Below the pieces are notes generated by a model. It was given only the letters and a program-made list of their open reading frames with translations. It made no database searches and was not told where the DNA came from. A DNA stretch of 64,000 nt, from assembly GCF_000152805.1 (NCBI RefSeq), contig NZ_CH902578.1, positions 1,666,231-1,730,230 of the forward strand, read 5' to 3'. Of this stretch, positions 1 to 8,986 are shown piece after piece (position 1 is the stretch's first letter; every line of letters starts with the position of its first letter). The position numbers were made by a program, and so were the translations under genes. The stretch comes from Maritimibacter alkaliphilus HTCC2654 (lineage in GTDB: Bacteria > Pseudomonadota > Alphaproteobacteria > Rhodobacterales > Rhodobacteraceae).

Positions 1-33
1 GAGGTTTTTTGAAACGAAGAAGAGGCGCGCGGG

Positions 34-795
34 TCAGAGACCCCAAAGGGCTTTCGCGCCCATCCAAAGGCCCATGCCCAGCATCATCACGTTCTCGGTG
101 AGCGAGACGAAGCCCAGCGGCACGTTGGACGACCCGCCCACGCACGCGCATTTGAGTTCGCGTTTCTCGACATAGACCGCCTTGATGACCGAGACCGCGC
201 CGATGGCACCGATGAAGATGGCGACGGGGGCGGAGATGAATGTAAGCGCGCCCGCGACCATCAGGATGCCCGCCAGCGCCTCGCCGAACGGGTAGAGATA
301 GCCGTAGCGCACCCAGCGTTTGGCGAGCAGGTCGTAGTTCAGGAACATGGTCGAGAAGCTTTCCACGTCCTGCAATTTCTGCACGGCGAGGAAGCACATC
401 GAAATCGCGATGAACCATTCGAAGGCGCGCAGGGTGAGGATCGTCTCGAACGTGAACCAGCTCAGGCCCAGCGCCATGAGCGCGGCGACCGAGAAAATCG
501 CGATCACGGGCTGATAGCTGGTCTCGTCCTCGTCCTTCACGGGTTTGTCGAAATACTCGCGAAGCTCGTCGTAGCCGCCGATCCGCTCGCCCCCGATCCA
601 GGTCTGCGGCGTGGTTTCGACACCGTGCTTCTCCATGAAAGCGTCGGTTTCTTCGCGGGTTTCAAGATAGTGGTCTTCGACCTCGTAGCCTTCGCGCTCC
701 AGCAGGTCCTTAGATTTCAGGCCGAAGGGGCAGGTATGCTCCGGCATGACCATGCGATAGAGCGTGGCGGTTCTGGTCTTGGTGTCTTTGGGCAT
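34..795 (-). CDS. glutaredoxin-MauE/DoxX-like fusion membrane protein
   Basis: A 253-residue fusion. Residues 1 to about 80 are a glutaredoxin fold with a monothiol-type CPFG active site (Cys22) and the cis-proline motif TTPQTWIGG. From about residue 97 to the end there are four or more hydrophobic helices resembling the MauE/DoxX membrane family, with a CAC motif near the C terminus (KCACVGG). MauE proteins are thought to feed electrons to periplasmic disulfide chemistry, so a thiol-redox role at the inner membrane is inferred; the substrate is unknown. The ATG is preceded by AAAGGAGG. It lies 18 bp after the DUF305 gene on the same strand and is probably its operon partner. Confidence 0.8.
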   Translation of the reverse strand: MPKDTKTRTATLYRMVMPEHTCPFGLKSKDLLEREGYEVEDHYLETREETDAFMEKHGVETTPQTWIGGERIGGYDELREYFDKPVKDEDETSYQPVIAIFSVAALMALGLSWFTFETILTLRAFEWFIAISMCFLAVQKLQDVESFSTMFLNYDLLAKRWVRYGYLYPFGEALAGILMVAGALTFISAPVAIFIGAIGAVSVIKAVYVEKRELKCACVGGSSNVPLGFVSLTENVMMLGMGLWMGAKALWGL

Positions 796-813
796 CGCGC
801 CCTCCTTTCCGGC

Positions 814-1680
814 TTACCCGGCGCAGGCGAACCAGCCGCGGTAGCCGGCGTTCAGCCCTGCGTCGAGTGTCAGTTTCACCGTGGCTTCGGTCAGATCCTC
901 GTCCGCGCGTGCCGGGGTGTCGCCGCCCGGCGCGGTAAGCGCGACGGTCGCGCCTTCGGTCGTGAACCTGCCATCGCCGTCTTCGCGCAGAACGACGAGG
1001 TCGTCGCTGATCTTCATGAGAGCCACGCGCCCGTCTTCGCCTTGGCCCAGGGCGAGCGCGGGCGCACTGTCGGTGGTGAACGCGAAGGAACAATCGGCGC
1101 CACCGGGCAGGCCCGCCGCAAGGTCGGCTTCGGTCAGCGGCTGCGCGTCCAGCGTGCGGATCATCGGCGAGGCGAGCGCGTCGGACAGCGATACGACGTC
1201 GGCTTCGGGCGCGCTTTCCGCGCCGGTCGTGTCACCATTGGCCGAAATATCGTCGATCAGATAGCGCATCTCGGCAATCTCCTTGTTCTGGGCGTAGGAG
1301 ATGTCATCCGCCAGCGACTGCACTCGTGGGTCCGAGAAATTCGCGCGGTTCGAGGTCATGATCGCGATGGAATGGTGCGGGATCATGGCGCGCATGTAGG
1401 ATAGATCGCCCACGGTGACCTGACTGCGCACGAGAAACAGCATGAGCGCGAAGACCACCACGGACCCCGCGAAAATCGCGGCGTTCGCGACCTTGCTTGG
1501 GTACATGCCCAACATGAACGCGAGCATGACGATGGCCATCGTGGCCCCCATCAGCACCGCCATGTAGGTGCGGGTTTCCGAGAAGAAAACGTGGCCGATC
1601 AGGTAGGTGTTCAGGTACATCAACCCGAACATCACCACCGTCGATGTCGCGATCATCGCGAAAAATCGCCAGTATGACAT
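814..1680 (-). CDS. DUF305 domain membrane protein
   Basis: 288 residues. Three hydrophobic segments lie in the first 105 residues, followed by a DUF305 region containing MIPHHSIAIM. The paired histidines and methionines of this family suggest metal handling, often copper, but the function is not proven. Beyond the DUF305 part, residues of about 170-288 form an extra soluble domain with two cysteines (DCSF and FACAG) that I do not recognise. The start follows GGGGGTAAACCA. It is probably the first gene of an operon with the downstream glutaredoxin-MauE fusion. A CueR-like palindrome lies 58 bp upstream of the start. Confidence 0.8.
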   Translation of the reverse strand: MSYWRFFAMIATSTVVMFGLMYLNTYLIGHVFFSETRTYMAVLMGATMAIVMLAFMLGMYPSKVANAAIFAGSVVVFALMLFLVRSQVTVGDLSYMRAMIPHHSIAIMTSNRANFSDPRVQSLADDISYAQNKEIAEMRYLIDDISANGDTTGAESAPEADVVSLSDALASPMIRTLDAQPLTEADLAAGLPGGADCSFAFTTDSAPALALGQGEDGRVALMKISDDLVVLREDGDGRFTTEGATVALTAPGGDTPARADEDLTEATVKLTLDAGLNAGYRGWFACAG

Positions 1681-1737
1681 TGGTTTACCCCCTTTCCGAC
1701 AGCCCGCGTCACCGGGGCCGTTTCAGGGGTTCAACGT

Positions 1738-1755
1738 CCTTCCAGCGCTGGAAGG
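1738..1755 (-). promoter_or_regulatory. CueR-like perfect palindrome upstream of DUF305 operon
   Basis: CCTTCCAGCGCTGGAAGG is a perfect 18-bp palindrome in the 88-bp gap between gltX and the DUF305 gene, 58 bp before the DUF305 ATG. Its arms match the ACCTTCC/GGAAGG arms of MerR-family CueR copper operators, but the centre is 6 bp rather than the usual 7. It could instead be the 3' hairpin of gltX, although no T-run follows. Confidence 0.5.
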
Positions 1756-1768
1756 TTCCGACCGGGCC

Positions 1769-3094
1769 TCAGCCCTTGGCGCGCACGTTTTGCAGCAGCG
1801 GCATGAGGTTCGACATATCGGGGCCGTGGGTCATGCCGGTGACCGCCTTGCGCAGCGGCATGAACAGGCCCTTGCCTTTGCGCCCGGTCGCCTCTTTCAC
1901 CGCGTCGGTCCACGTCTTCCACGTCGTATCGTCGTAGGGCGGCGCGGGGAGGAGCGGCATGGCGGTCGCGATCATCTCACGGTCCTCGTCGTCGATCAGC
2001 GGCTCGGCCCCGTCGCGGCAGAGGGTCCACCAACCTTCGAGATCTTTCAGCGTCGTGATGTTCTCACGCGCCACCTCCCAGAACCGGGGGGCGAGGTCGT
2101 CGGGCACGCCGAGGGCGCGGATGTCTTCCGCCACCACATCGAACGGTTTGGCGGCGTTGATATGCGCGGTGAGCGGCATCAGGTCACGCTCGTCGAACTT
2201 GGTGGGCGCCGCGCCGAAGCTCGACAGGTCGAAGCCCTCGACCACCTCGTCGATGCTCGACCGCAATTCGACGGGCTGCGACGAGCCGAGACGCGCCATG
2301 AGCGAGATCAGCGCCATCGGCTCGACCCCGGCGGCGCGCAGATCGCGCAGGGACAGGGTCCCCAAGCGTTTCGACAGCGCCTCGCCCTGCGGGCCGGTCA
2401 GGAGCGAATGGTGGGCGAAGGAAGGGACGTTACCGCCCAGCGCCTGAATGATCTGGATCTGCGTCGCGGTGTTGGTCACGTGGTCCGAACCGCGCACGAC
2501 ATGGGTGATGCCGAAGTCGATGTCGTCGCAGACGCTTGCCATCGTGTAAAGAAACTGACCGTCCGCCCGGATCAGCACCGGGTCGGACACCGACGCCGCG
2601 TCGATCGAGATGTCGCCAAGGATCCCGTCGGTCCATTCGATCCGCTCGTGATCCAGCTTGAAGCGCCACACGCCATCGCCACGCTCGGCTCGCAGGGCGG
2701 CTTTCTCGTCGTCCGACAGCGCCAGCGCGGAACGGTCGTAGACCGGGGGCTTGCCCATGTTCAGCTGTTTCTTGCGCTTGAGGTCCAGTTCCGTCGGCGT
2801 CTCGAACGCCTCGTAGAAGCGGCCCTTTTCGCGCAACTCGTCAGCGGCGGAATTGTAGCGGTCGAGGCGGTCCGACTGACGCTCCACCCGGTCCCATGTC
2901 AGACCCAGCCATTCCAGATCCTCCATGATCGCATCCGCGTATTCCTGCTTGGACCGCTCAGGGTCGGTGTCGTCGAGCCGCAGGATGAACGTGCCGCCGG
3001 CCTTGCGCGCGATCAGGTAGTTGAACAGCGCGGTGCGAAGGTTTCCAACGTGGATATAGCCCGTGGGAGAGGGCGCGAAACGGGTCGTGGTCAT
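1769..3094 (-). CDS. gltX: glutamate--tRNA ligase
   Basis: Class I aminoacyl-tRNA synthetase of 441 residues that charges tRNA-Glu with glutamate in the cytoplasm. The HIGH-type signature appears as FAPSPTGYIHVGNLRTALFN at the N terminus and the KMSKS-type loop as EALSKRLG. This is the short alphaproteobacterial form; many alphaproteobacteria have two gltX copies, one of which also charges tRNA-Gln, and the sequence alone does not tell which this is. The frame is open 18 codons further upstream, but the ATG at 3094 has AAGGAG at good spacing and begins the conserved MTTTRFAPS start. Confidence 0.93.
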   Translation of the reverse strand: MTTTRFAPSPTGYIHVGNLRTALFNYLIARKAGGTFILRLDDTDPERSKQEYADAIMEDLEWLGLTWDRVERQSDRLDRYNSAADELREKGRFYEAFETPTELDLKRKKQLNMGKPPVYDRSALALSDDEKAALRAERGDGVWRFKLDHERIEWTDGILGDISIDAASVSDPVLIRADGQFLYTMASVCDDIDFGITHVVRGSDHVTNTATQIQIIQALGGNVPSFAHHSLLTGPQGEALSKRLGTLSLRDLRAAGVEPMALISLMARLGSSQPVELRSSIDEVVEGFDLSSFGAAPTKFDERDLMPLTAHINAAKPFDVVAEDIRALGVPDDLAPRFWEVARENITTLKDLEGWWTLCRDGAEPLIDDEDREMIATAMPLLPAPPYDDTTWKTWTDAVKEATGRKGKGLFMPLRKAVTGMTHGPDMSNLMPLLQNVRAKG

Positions 3095-3189
3095 GGGTGT
3101 CTCCTTGGCCCTGCCCTTTTTCACAAGCGGCGGGGTTTGTCCATGCACTCGCGCTGGACGCGGGCGGCGCCCTGCCCCATGTAGGTGCC

Positions 3190-3588
3190 ATGACGGACGG
3201 ATTGCCCCCCACGCTGGAAGAGATCGAAACCATCGCCCACGACACGGTCGAGGCGTTGCCGGAAGCGTTTCGCGGCCCTGCGCGCACCGTTGCGATCCGG
3301 GTCGAGGATTTTCCTTCGGACGACATGCTCGCCTCGCTCGACATCGACAGCCCGTTCGAGTTGACCGGGCTTTACGAAGGCATTCCGCTGACCGAGAAAT
3401 CGGTCTTCGATCAGCCCGGCGGGCCGGATGTGATCTGGTTGTTCCGCCGCCCCATTCTGGATGAATGGGCGGACCGGGGCGATGTGGAGATCGGGGCGCT
3501 GGTGGCGCATGTCATGGTGCATGAGCTGGCGCATCATTTCGGATGGTCGGACGACGACATCGCCTCAATCGACCGCTGGTGGGAATGA
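3190..3588 (+). CDS. small zincin-like metallopeptidase family protein
   Basis: 132 residues. The C-terminal motif HELAHHFGWSDDDI is the HExxHxxGxxDxxI signature of the minimal zinc metallopeptidase family (PF06262, formerly DUF1025). No signal peptide or transmembrane segment is seen, so it is probably cytoplasmic. The start ATG at 3190 was chosen because the upstream part of the open frame is low-complexity and overlaps the gltX leader. It runs divergently from gltX and its stop abuts the convergent DUF1801 gene. Substrate unknown. Confidence 0.8.
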   Translation: MTDGLPPTLEEIETIAHDTVEALPEAFRGPARTVAIRVEDFPSDDMLASLDIDSPFELTGLYEGIPLTEKSVFDQPGGPDVIWLFRRPILDEWADRGDVEIGALVAHVMVHELAHHFGWSDDDIASIDRWWE

Positions 3589-4017
3589 TCAGCTCGGCTC
3601 GACCGGGTATTTCTTCGCCAGATCGTCCAACCCGGTTCGGATGATCTCACGCAGCACACCTTCGTCCACATCGGCCAGTTTGTTCAGGTATAGGCAGGAT
3701 TTGCCCAGCTTGTGCTTGCCGAGACGGTCGAGCAGAGCGCCGTAATCCTGATACCCCGGCATGATGTAGAGGACGAGGTTCGCCTTGCGCGGGCTGAAGC
3801 CGGTGGCGCACATATCGCCTTCGCGCCCGCTGTCGTATTTGTAGTGATACGATCCGTAACCGACGATGGATGGCCCCCACATCCGGGGCTCCCACCCCGT
3901 CACGTCGCGGAAGATGGTGTCGAGGACCAAGGCGTCTTCGCGCCTGCGCTGCGGTTCGGCTTGATAGAGGAAATCCATCACCGCTTCGGACGTCGGCTTC
4001 GTCTTGTTCTCGGTCAT
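3589..4017 (-). CDS. DUF1801 domain-containing protein
   Basis: 142 residues with the DUF1801 (YdhG-like) features: an N-terminal helix with the motif RREDALVLDTIFRDVTGWEPRMW written here in part (RREDALVLD, GWEPRMWG), and a central YKY...FSPRKANLVLYIM strand region. The family has an SCOP-like alpha/beta fold and no established reaction. The gene is convergent with the small protease gene and abuts it without overlap. Nothing in the neighbourhood suggests a pathway. Confidence 0.8.
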   Translation of the reverse strand: MTENKTKPTSEAVMDFLYQAEPQRRREDALVLDTIFRDVTGWEPRMWGPSIVGYGSYHYKYDSGREGDMCATGFSPRKANLVLYIMPGYQDYGALLDRLGKHKLGKSCLYLNKLADVDEGVLREIIRTGLDDLAKKYPVEPS

Positions 4018-4102
4018 CGTCCCCTCACTTTGCCGTGAACGCCCGCGGATCGCGCGTTATCCTCCCATGGGTCACCCGACCCTCGTCTGACGGGAGACGA
4101 CT

Positions 4103-5029
4103 ATGCTACGAAAATCAACCCCCGCGCTGACACGGCGCGGGATGCTGCTGGGCGCGGCGGGCCTGTCGCTCGCTTCCGGAACGGCACTGGCGAAGGCCGA
4201 TCTGATGATGCCGGGCATGACCGGCTTCAAGCGGTTCAAGATCGGCAATTTCGATGTCGTGACCCTGATGGCCGGGCACGAAAAGAACGATGCACCGCAC
4301 GACACCTTCGGGCGCAATATCTCGGACGAGGCCTTCGCCGCCGCCTCGGATGCCGCGCGGATTCCGGCACACTGGGCGCAGACGTTCTTTACCCCGACGC
4401 TGGTGAACACGGGCGAGGCGCTGGTGCTGTTCGACACGGGGCCGAAACCTGCGGGCACCGTCCGCGCATTGGAGACGGCGGGATATTTCGTCGAGGATAT
4501 CGACGTCGTCGTTCTGACCCACATGCATATCGACCATATCGGCGGGTTGCATGGCCCGAATTCGGTGACCTTCCCGAACGCGCGCTATGTCTGCGGGAGC
4601 ATGGAGTTCGATGCCTGGGACGATACCGGGTCCGACGTGTTCGACCGCACGATCCTGCCCCTGAAGCCCGAGATCGAATTCGTCGCCGAGGGCGATACGG
4701 TCGTGCCCGGCATCACCGCGATCGAAGCATTCGGACACACCCTCGGCCACATGATGTTCATGGTCGAGAGCACGGGCGAGCACCTTTTGCTCGCCGCCGA
4801 CTTCGCGTGCCACCATGTCTGGTCGCTGGCCTACCCGGACTGGGAGATGAGGTTGGACGAGGACAAGGAACAGGCGGCCAAGACCCGCAAGGCGGTGCTG
4901 GAAATGTTGGCATCGGACAAGATACCGTTCATCGGGTATCACATGCCCTGGCCTTCGGTCGGCTATGTCGACCGCCTCAAGGACGGCCGCTTCCACTACG
5001 TTCCCGAAAGCTATCAGCTTCTCGGGTGA
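4103..5029 (+). CDS. Tat-exported metallo-beta-lactamase-fold hydrolase
   Basis: 308 residues. The N terminus (LTRRGMLLGAAGLSLASGTALA) has a twin-arginine signal, so the protein should be exported folded to the periplasm. The metal-binding motif THMHIDHIGG is the HxHxDH signature of the metallo-beta-lactamase superfamily. Further expected metal ligands are the His in FGHTLGH and the Asp in LLAADF. The overall pattern resembles the quorum-quenching lactonase/alkylsulfatase-like group, but no substrate can be assigned. The LuxI/LuxR genes 4 kb away make an N-acyl-homoserine lactonase role a possibility only. GGGAGA precedes the ATG. Confidence 0.85.
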   Translation: MLRKSTPALTRRGMLLGAAGLSLASGTALAKADLMMPGMTGFKRFKIGNFDVVTLMAGHEKNDAPHDTFGRNISDEAFAAASDAARIPAHWAQTFFTPTLVNTGEALVLFDTGPKPAGTVRALETAGYFVEDIDVVVLTHMHIDHIGGLHGPNSVTFPNARYVCGSMEFDAWDDTGSDVFDRTILPLKPEIEFVAEGDTVVPGITAIEAFGHTLGHMMFMVESTGEHLLLAADFACHHVWSLAYPDWEMRLDEDKEQAAKTRKAVLEMLASDKIPFIGYHMPWPSVGYVDRLKDGRFHYVPESYQLLG

Positions 5030-5032
5030 CGG

Positions 5033-5824
5033 TCAGGCGCGGTGGGCGCCGTCGGCCAGACCTTTGACGAAGTCGAGCACTTCGGCCACGGGCTTGCCCT
5101 TCCCGATCAGGTCCACGATCGCCGAGCCGACGACCGAGCCATCCGCCACCTTGGCGATGGCTTCCGAGCGTTCCGGCGTCTTGATCCCGAAGCCCACGAT
5201 GATCGGCAGATCGGTCTGCGCCTTGATGCGCGCGACCTCTGGCCCGACGTCCGCCGCCTCGGCTTCGGCCGACCCGGTGATCCCGGTGATCGACACGTAG
5301 TAGACGAAACCCGAGGTGTTGGTCAGCACCTTGGGCAGGCGCTTGTCGTCGGTCGTAGGCGTGGCGAGGCGGATGAAGTTCAGCCCGGCCTTCTGCGCCG
5401 GAATGCAAAGCTCGTCATCCTCTTCCGGCGGCAGGTCCACGACGATCAGCCCGTCGACCCCGGCGGCCTTGGCGTCGTCCAGAAACCGTGCGACGCCGCG
5501 ATTGTAGATCGGGTTGTAATACCCCATCAGCACGATGGGCGTGGTGTCGTCTCCCTTGCGGAACTCGGCGGCCATGTCGAGCGTCTTTTGCAGCGTCATC
5601 CCGCCTTCGAGCGCGCGCTGACCGGCAAGCTGGATCGTCGGACCATCGGCCATCGGGTCGGTGAACGGCACGCCCAGCTCGATGATGTCAACGCCCGCGT
5701 CCGGCAAGCCCTTCATCACCTCCATCGACGTCGCCGCGTCCGGGTCGCCCGCCATGAGGTAGGCGACGAAGGCTTTCTTGCCCTCGGCGCGAAGTGCGGC
5801 GAATTTGTCGTCGATGCGAGTCAT
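5033..5824 (-). CDS. trpA: tryptophan synthase alpha chain
   Basis: 263 residues; cleaves indole-3-glycerol phosphate to indole and glyceraldehyde 3-phosphate, passing indole to TrpB. The catalytic Glu and Asp are in [17 protein letters not shown], and the phosphate-binding glycine loops GITG and GFGIKTPE are present. The length is typical. trpB and trpF are not adjacent; trpA stands alone here, followed on the same strand by an unrelated helicase-SDR pair upstream. The start has AAAAAGGGACC before the ATG. It converges on the metallo-beta-lactamase-fold gene with a 3-bp gap. Confidence 0.96.
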   Translation of the reverse strand: MTRIDDKFAALRAEGKKAFVAYLMAGDPDAATSMEVMKGLPDAGVDIIELGVPFTDPMADGPTIQLAGQRALEGGMTLQKTLDMAAEFRKGDDTTPIVLMGYYNPIYNRGVARFLDDAKAAGVDGLIVVDLPPEEDDELCIPAQKAGLNFIRLATPTTDDKRLPKVLTNTSGFVYYVSITGITGSAEAEAADVGPEVARIKAQTDLPIIVGFGIKTPERSEAIAKVADGSVVGSAIVDLIGKGKPVAEVLDFVKGLADGAHRA

Positions 5825-5881
5825 GGTCGGTCCCTTTTTCCGTCCCGCCGTGATTGCTGCAACGGCGGCGGAAAATCAACC

Positions 5882-6610
5882 TCAACCGCGCCCGATATAG
5901 GGCATCTTGGTCGCCATGATGGTCATGAATTGCACGTTCGCCTCACCCGGAAGCGTAGCCATGTTCATCACGGCATCCGCGACAAGACCCACGTCCATCG
6001 ACGGCGGCGGCGCTTCGTCTGCCGCTTTCGCCTTTTCGATGATCCCATCGAGCAACTCGGTCCGGGCGTTCCCGATGTCGATCTGCCCGCAGGCGATATC
6101 GAAAGCCCGCCCGTCGAGGCTGATGGTCTTGGTCAGCCCCGTGATCGCGTGCTTGGTCGTCGTGTAGGTGGCAGAGCCTTCGCGCGGGCTGTGGGCCGAG
6201 ATCGACCCGTTGTTGATGATCCGCCCGCCTTGCGGCGACTGGCGGCGCATCTGCCCGAACGCCGCGCGCGCGCAATAGAACATCCCGTCGAGGTTCACAG
6301 ACCGCGCCCGATGCCAATCGTCGAGCGAGATTTCGTCGATGGGGGCGGCAGGCGTGAAGATGCCCGCGTTGTTGAACAGCACGTCGAGACGCCCCGCTTT
6401 GTCGGCGAATTGCGCGAACGCCGTTACGACCGCCGCCGCGTCGCCCACGTCACCGGGGAGGACCACGGCATTCTCATGCCCCGCCGCGATCTCTTCGAGC
6501 TTGTCGGCCCGCCGCGCCATCAGCCCGACGGTCCAGCCCGCGCCCAGAAACCGCTCGGCACAGGCGCGCCCGATGCCGCCCGAGGCGCCCGTAATCAGAA
6601 TGCTACCCAT
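5882..6610 (-). CDS. SDR family NAD(P)-dependent oxidoreductase
   Basis: 242 residues, classical short-chain dehydrogenase/reductase. The cofactor loop is TGASGGIG, the structural motif is NNAG, and the catalytic residues are Ser (NGSISAHS) with YTTTK as the Tyr-x3-Lys pair. Arg-Arg after beta strand 2 (LMARRADKLEE) suggests NADP(H) preference. The substrate is unknown. The start overlaps the last 8 bp of the upstream helicase gene, so they are likely cotranscribed, though no functional link is evident. Confidence 0.88.
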   Translation of the reverse strand: MGSILITGASGGIGRACAERFLGAGWTVGLMARRADKLEEIAAGHENAVVLPGDVGDAAAVVTAFAQFADKAGRLDVLFNNAGIFTPAAPIDEISLDDWHRARSVNLDGMFYCARAAFGQMRRQSPQGGRIINNGSISAHSPREGSATYTTTKHAITGLTKTISLDGRAFDIACGQIDIGNARTELLDGIIEKAKAADEAPPPSMDVGLVADAVMNMATLPGEANVQFMTIMATKMPYIGRG

Positions 6611-8132
6611 CGCTCTCAGCCTCCAATGTCAGCCGCGCCACGGGCTCCGGCAGGTCCGCGATGCCCAGCGCCTCGACCGGACGCGCCAGCGCATAGCGGT
6701 TGCACCAAAAGAGCCGCTCCTCCGCCCGCGTGATCGCCACATAGGCAAGGCGTTTCCACAACGGAATCCCCGCTTCGGTCCGCCCCATATAGGCCGCCGC
6801 CGACAGGTCCGGCCCGAACACCTGCACGTCGCGCCATTGCGAGCCTTGCGCCTTGTGGATCGTCACCGCCGCCCCGTGCAGGAACGCCGCCCCCATGCTG
6901 GCCGCGTAGGGTATGAACGGTTCCTCTTCTTCGAGCTGCTCGATTTTCACGATGGAGGCGACCGAGATATTCGGGTCTTCCGCCCCCACCACATGCACGC
7001 GGCTGAACCCCGGTTTCTTTCCCTCGCCCCGGAATACCACCTGAGCGCCTTTGATAAGCCCGCGTGCTTCGAGGTCGATGCGTTTCTTGCGGTGCTTCAG
7101 CGGCAGTTCGATCCCATCGCAGATCAGCGGCTCGCCGGGCATCAGCCGATCCCCCGGCGCACCGTGGGCGGCGCGGAAGGCATGGATCAGCCGGATGCGC
7201 GTCTTGTTGCGCCACACCAGCACCGGCGAACGCGCCATCATGTCGGCGTCCACGCGCGGCGCAATGATGACGCGCTCGTCCCTTTGGGCCGCGTCCTGCA
7301 CCAACCGCTCGAACTGGTTGAAATCGACCTCCGGATCGCCCAGCGCATGGGCCAGATCGAGGATCGGGTTGTCCCCGTCCTGCCGGTGCACACGGCTAAG
7401 CGCCATGACGGCGGGCTTGGGCATCCGGTCGAACACCATCTCGCCCGACTGACCGACGGGGGCCAACTGTGCGGGATCACCGAACAGAACCAGCGTCGGG
7501 AAAATCTCTTTCAGATCCTCGAACTGCTTTTCGTCCAGCATCGAGGATTCGTCGATGAACCCGATGTCCAGCGGGTCTTCGCGCCGTTTCCACCCGGTGA
7601 TGAAATCCGACCCGCGCAGCCCCGCCGCCGCCAGCGCGCCGGGGATGGATTTCTGGGTCTGGTAGAACGCAAACGCCCGGTCGAGTGCGGCATCCGTCAG
7701 CCCCTCGATCTCGGGCCGCTCGGCCTGCCCCGCCAGCCACTCCGCGATGCGTTCGTATTCGGGATCGTAAACCGGGGTGTAGAGGATGCGGTGAATCGTC
7801 GTCGCGGGCACGCCCCGGCGGCGCAAAACGCTCGCCGCCTTGTTGGTGGGCGCGAGGATCGCGAGCGTCCGCTTGTCCTTACGCTTGCGCCCTTCCCAGT
7901 CGCCCGAAACGACCTCGACCCCGGCCTCCTCCAGTGCCTCGTAAAGCTGGGCGAGCAACAGCGTCTTGCCCGATCCCGCCTTGCCGATCACCGCCATGAC
8001 GCGGGATTTCCCCTCGGACAGCGGCGTCAGGTGCCCCTCATCGATATCGACGCCCGCAGACCGCAGAAGCTCTGCGACACGGTCGTGAGCTTCGGCCTGA
8101 TCGTCGGACAGTTGGAGCGCGGGAAGAGCCAT
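6603..8132 (-). CDS. RecD-like ATP-dependent helicase (SF1, UvrD C-terminal type)
   Basis: 509 residues. Walker A is VIGKAGSGKTLLL near residue 55, Walker B FIDESSMLD, motif III LFGDPAQLAPVGQSG, motif V/VI includes TIHKAQGSQW and VAITRAEERLFW. This order is that of superfamily 1 RecD/PIF1-type helicases. It is shorter than RecD2 and lacks a visible nuclease domain, so it is probably a stand-alone DNA helicase for repair or phage-type recombination. No recB/recC or addAB lies nearby. It overlaps the SDR start by 8 bp. Confidence 0.85.
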   Translation of the reverse strand: MALPALQLSDDQAEAHDRVAELLRSAGVDIDEGHLTPLSEGKSRVMAVIGKAGSGKTLLLAQLYEALEEAGVEVVSGDWEGRKRKDKRTLAILAPTNKAASVLRRRGVPATTIHRILYTPVYDPEYERIAEWLAGQAERPEIEGLTDAALDRAFAFYQTQKSIPGALAAAGLRGSDFITGWKRREDPLDIGFIDESSMLDEKQFEDLKEIFPTLVLFGDPAQLAPVGQSGEMVFDRMPKPAVMALSRVHRQDGDNPILDLAHALGDPEVDFNQFERLVQDAAQRDERVIIAPRVDADMMARSPVLVWRNKTRIRLIHAFRAAHGAPGDRLMPGEPLICDGIELPLKHRKKRIDLEARGLIKGAQVVFRGEGKKPGFSRVHVVGAEDPNISVASIVKIEQLEEEEPFIPYAASMGAAFLHGAAVTIHKAQGSQWRDVQVFGPDLSAAAYMGRTEAGIPLWKRLAYVAITRAEERLFWCNRYALARPVEALGIADLPEPVARLTLEAESDG

Positions 8133-8173
8133 GCGCCGACCCTATCCCGCGTGTCCCCCCGGCGCCAGCCGGT

Positions 8174-8815
8174 TCAGACCGCCTGCGCGAGCGCGGGTGT
8201 CGTGCCGCCGAGCGACAGGGCATAGCGCAACCAGCCGACCGAAGTGGCGCGGTCCACCCCGACCCGGGCGAGGGTCGGTGCGAATGCGGTTTCGTCCATC
8301 GACCAAAGCCCCACACCGATGGCGTCGCGCCCTTCGCCGGAGCGTCCCAGAACCTCGGGCACGAGACCCATCAGGCGGTAAATCCGTTCCATCCGGGTGT
8401 CGAAGACACCTACGTAATGCTGAAGGTTCAGATGCGACATCAGCTCACCCGCGCCCAATGCCAAAGCGGGCGCGGCACGCCTGTCGGCATCGGGCGACAG
8501 GCAGAACCGCGTGCACTCCCAGATGAAAGGCGAGGTGATCGGGTGACCATCGTTCAGATGCGAGAAATGCTCGTTCACCATCGTCCGCCCCGTGGTGGGC
8601 AGGAAGCGCATCGACCCGCCGTGCAACCCGTCCGGCCGTTCCCAGATCACATATAGCGGGTTCAGTGCGTCGTATTGATCCCGCTCCTCGCCCGCCGCAT
8701 CGACCGCGACCTCCCACCCGAGGCGTCGCGCGAATTGTTCGGCGCGGTCGGTGAACATCGACTGCGCGAGGCGCGGAAAGCGATGAAGGTCGGCGGCGTA
8801 AAGGTAGCGCAGCAT
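8174..8815 (-). CDS. luxI: acyl-homoserine-lactone synthase, LuxI family
   Basis: 213 residues. Makes N-acyl-homoserine lactones from S-adenosylmethionine and acyl-ACP (or acyl-CoA). The family's invariant residues are all visible: Arg, Phe and Trp in DRAEQFARRLGW, the acidic D-x-x-D in DQYDALNPLYVI, Arg and Phe in GSMRFLPTTG...NEHF, and Glu/Arg in IWECTRFCL. The frame extends 24 codons further upstream, but MLRYLY with GGGAGA before it is the expected LuxI start. The acyl chain cannot be predicted. The matching luxR is 0.8 kb away on the same strand, separated by a divergent gene. Confidence 0.93.
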   Translation of the reverse strand: MLRYLYAADLHRFPRLAQSMFTDRAEQFARRLGWEVAVDAAGEERDQYDALNPLYVIWERPDGLHGGSMRFLPTTGRTMVNEHFSHLNDGHPITSPFIWECTRFCLSPDADRRAAPALALGAGELMSHLNLQHYVGVFDTRMERIYRLMGLVPEVLGRSGEGRDAIGVGLWSMDETAFAPTLARVGVDRATSVGWLRYALSLGGTTPALAQAV

Positions 8816-8986
8816 CTGAAATCTCCCGAATGTCCGTCTCTGCTGCGGTCCAATCTGGTCAAGTTCGGTAAACGACCTCTCACCCAAGCGTGCGCCGGTG
8901 GTTGCCGATCCGTTACCCCAGCGCGCGCCGCTTCCCTTTCGGGCGTCGTTGCCTCACTCTGCGCCCAGCTCAGGAAAGGAACCGTC

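Noticed and set aside
5845-5868. Hairpin CCGCCGT/ACGGCGG between the SDR gene and trpA
   Set aside because: Loop of 10 nt, no T-run on the SDR strand, arms just 7 bp; too weak to list as a terminator.
8816-8986. Lux box in the luxI promoter
   Set aside because: No dyad with lux-box arms was found between luxI and the HbpS-like gene; regulation may use a degenerate site.
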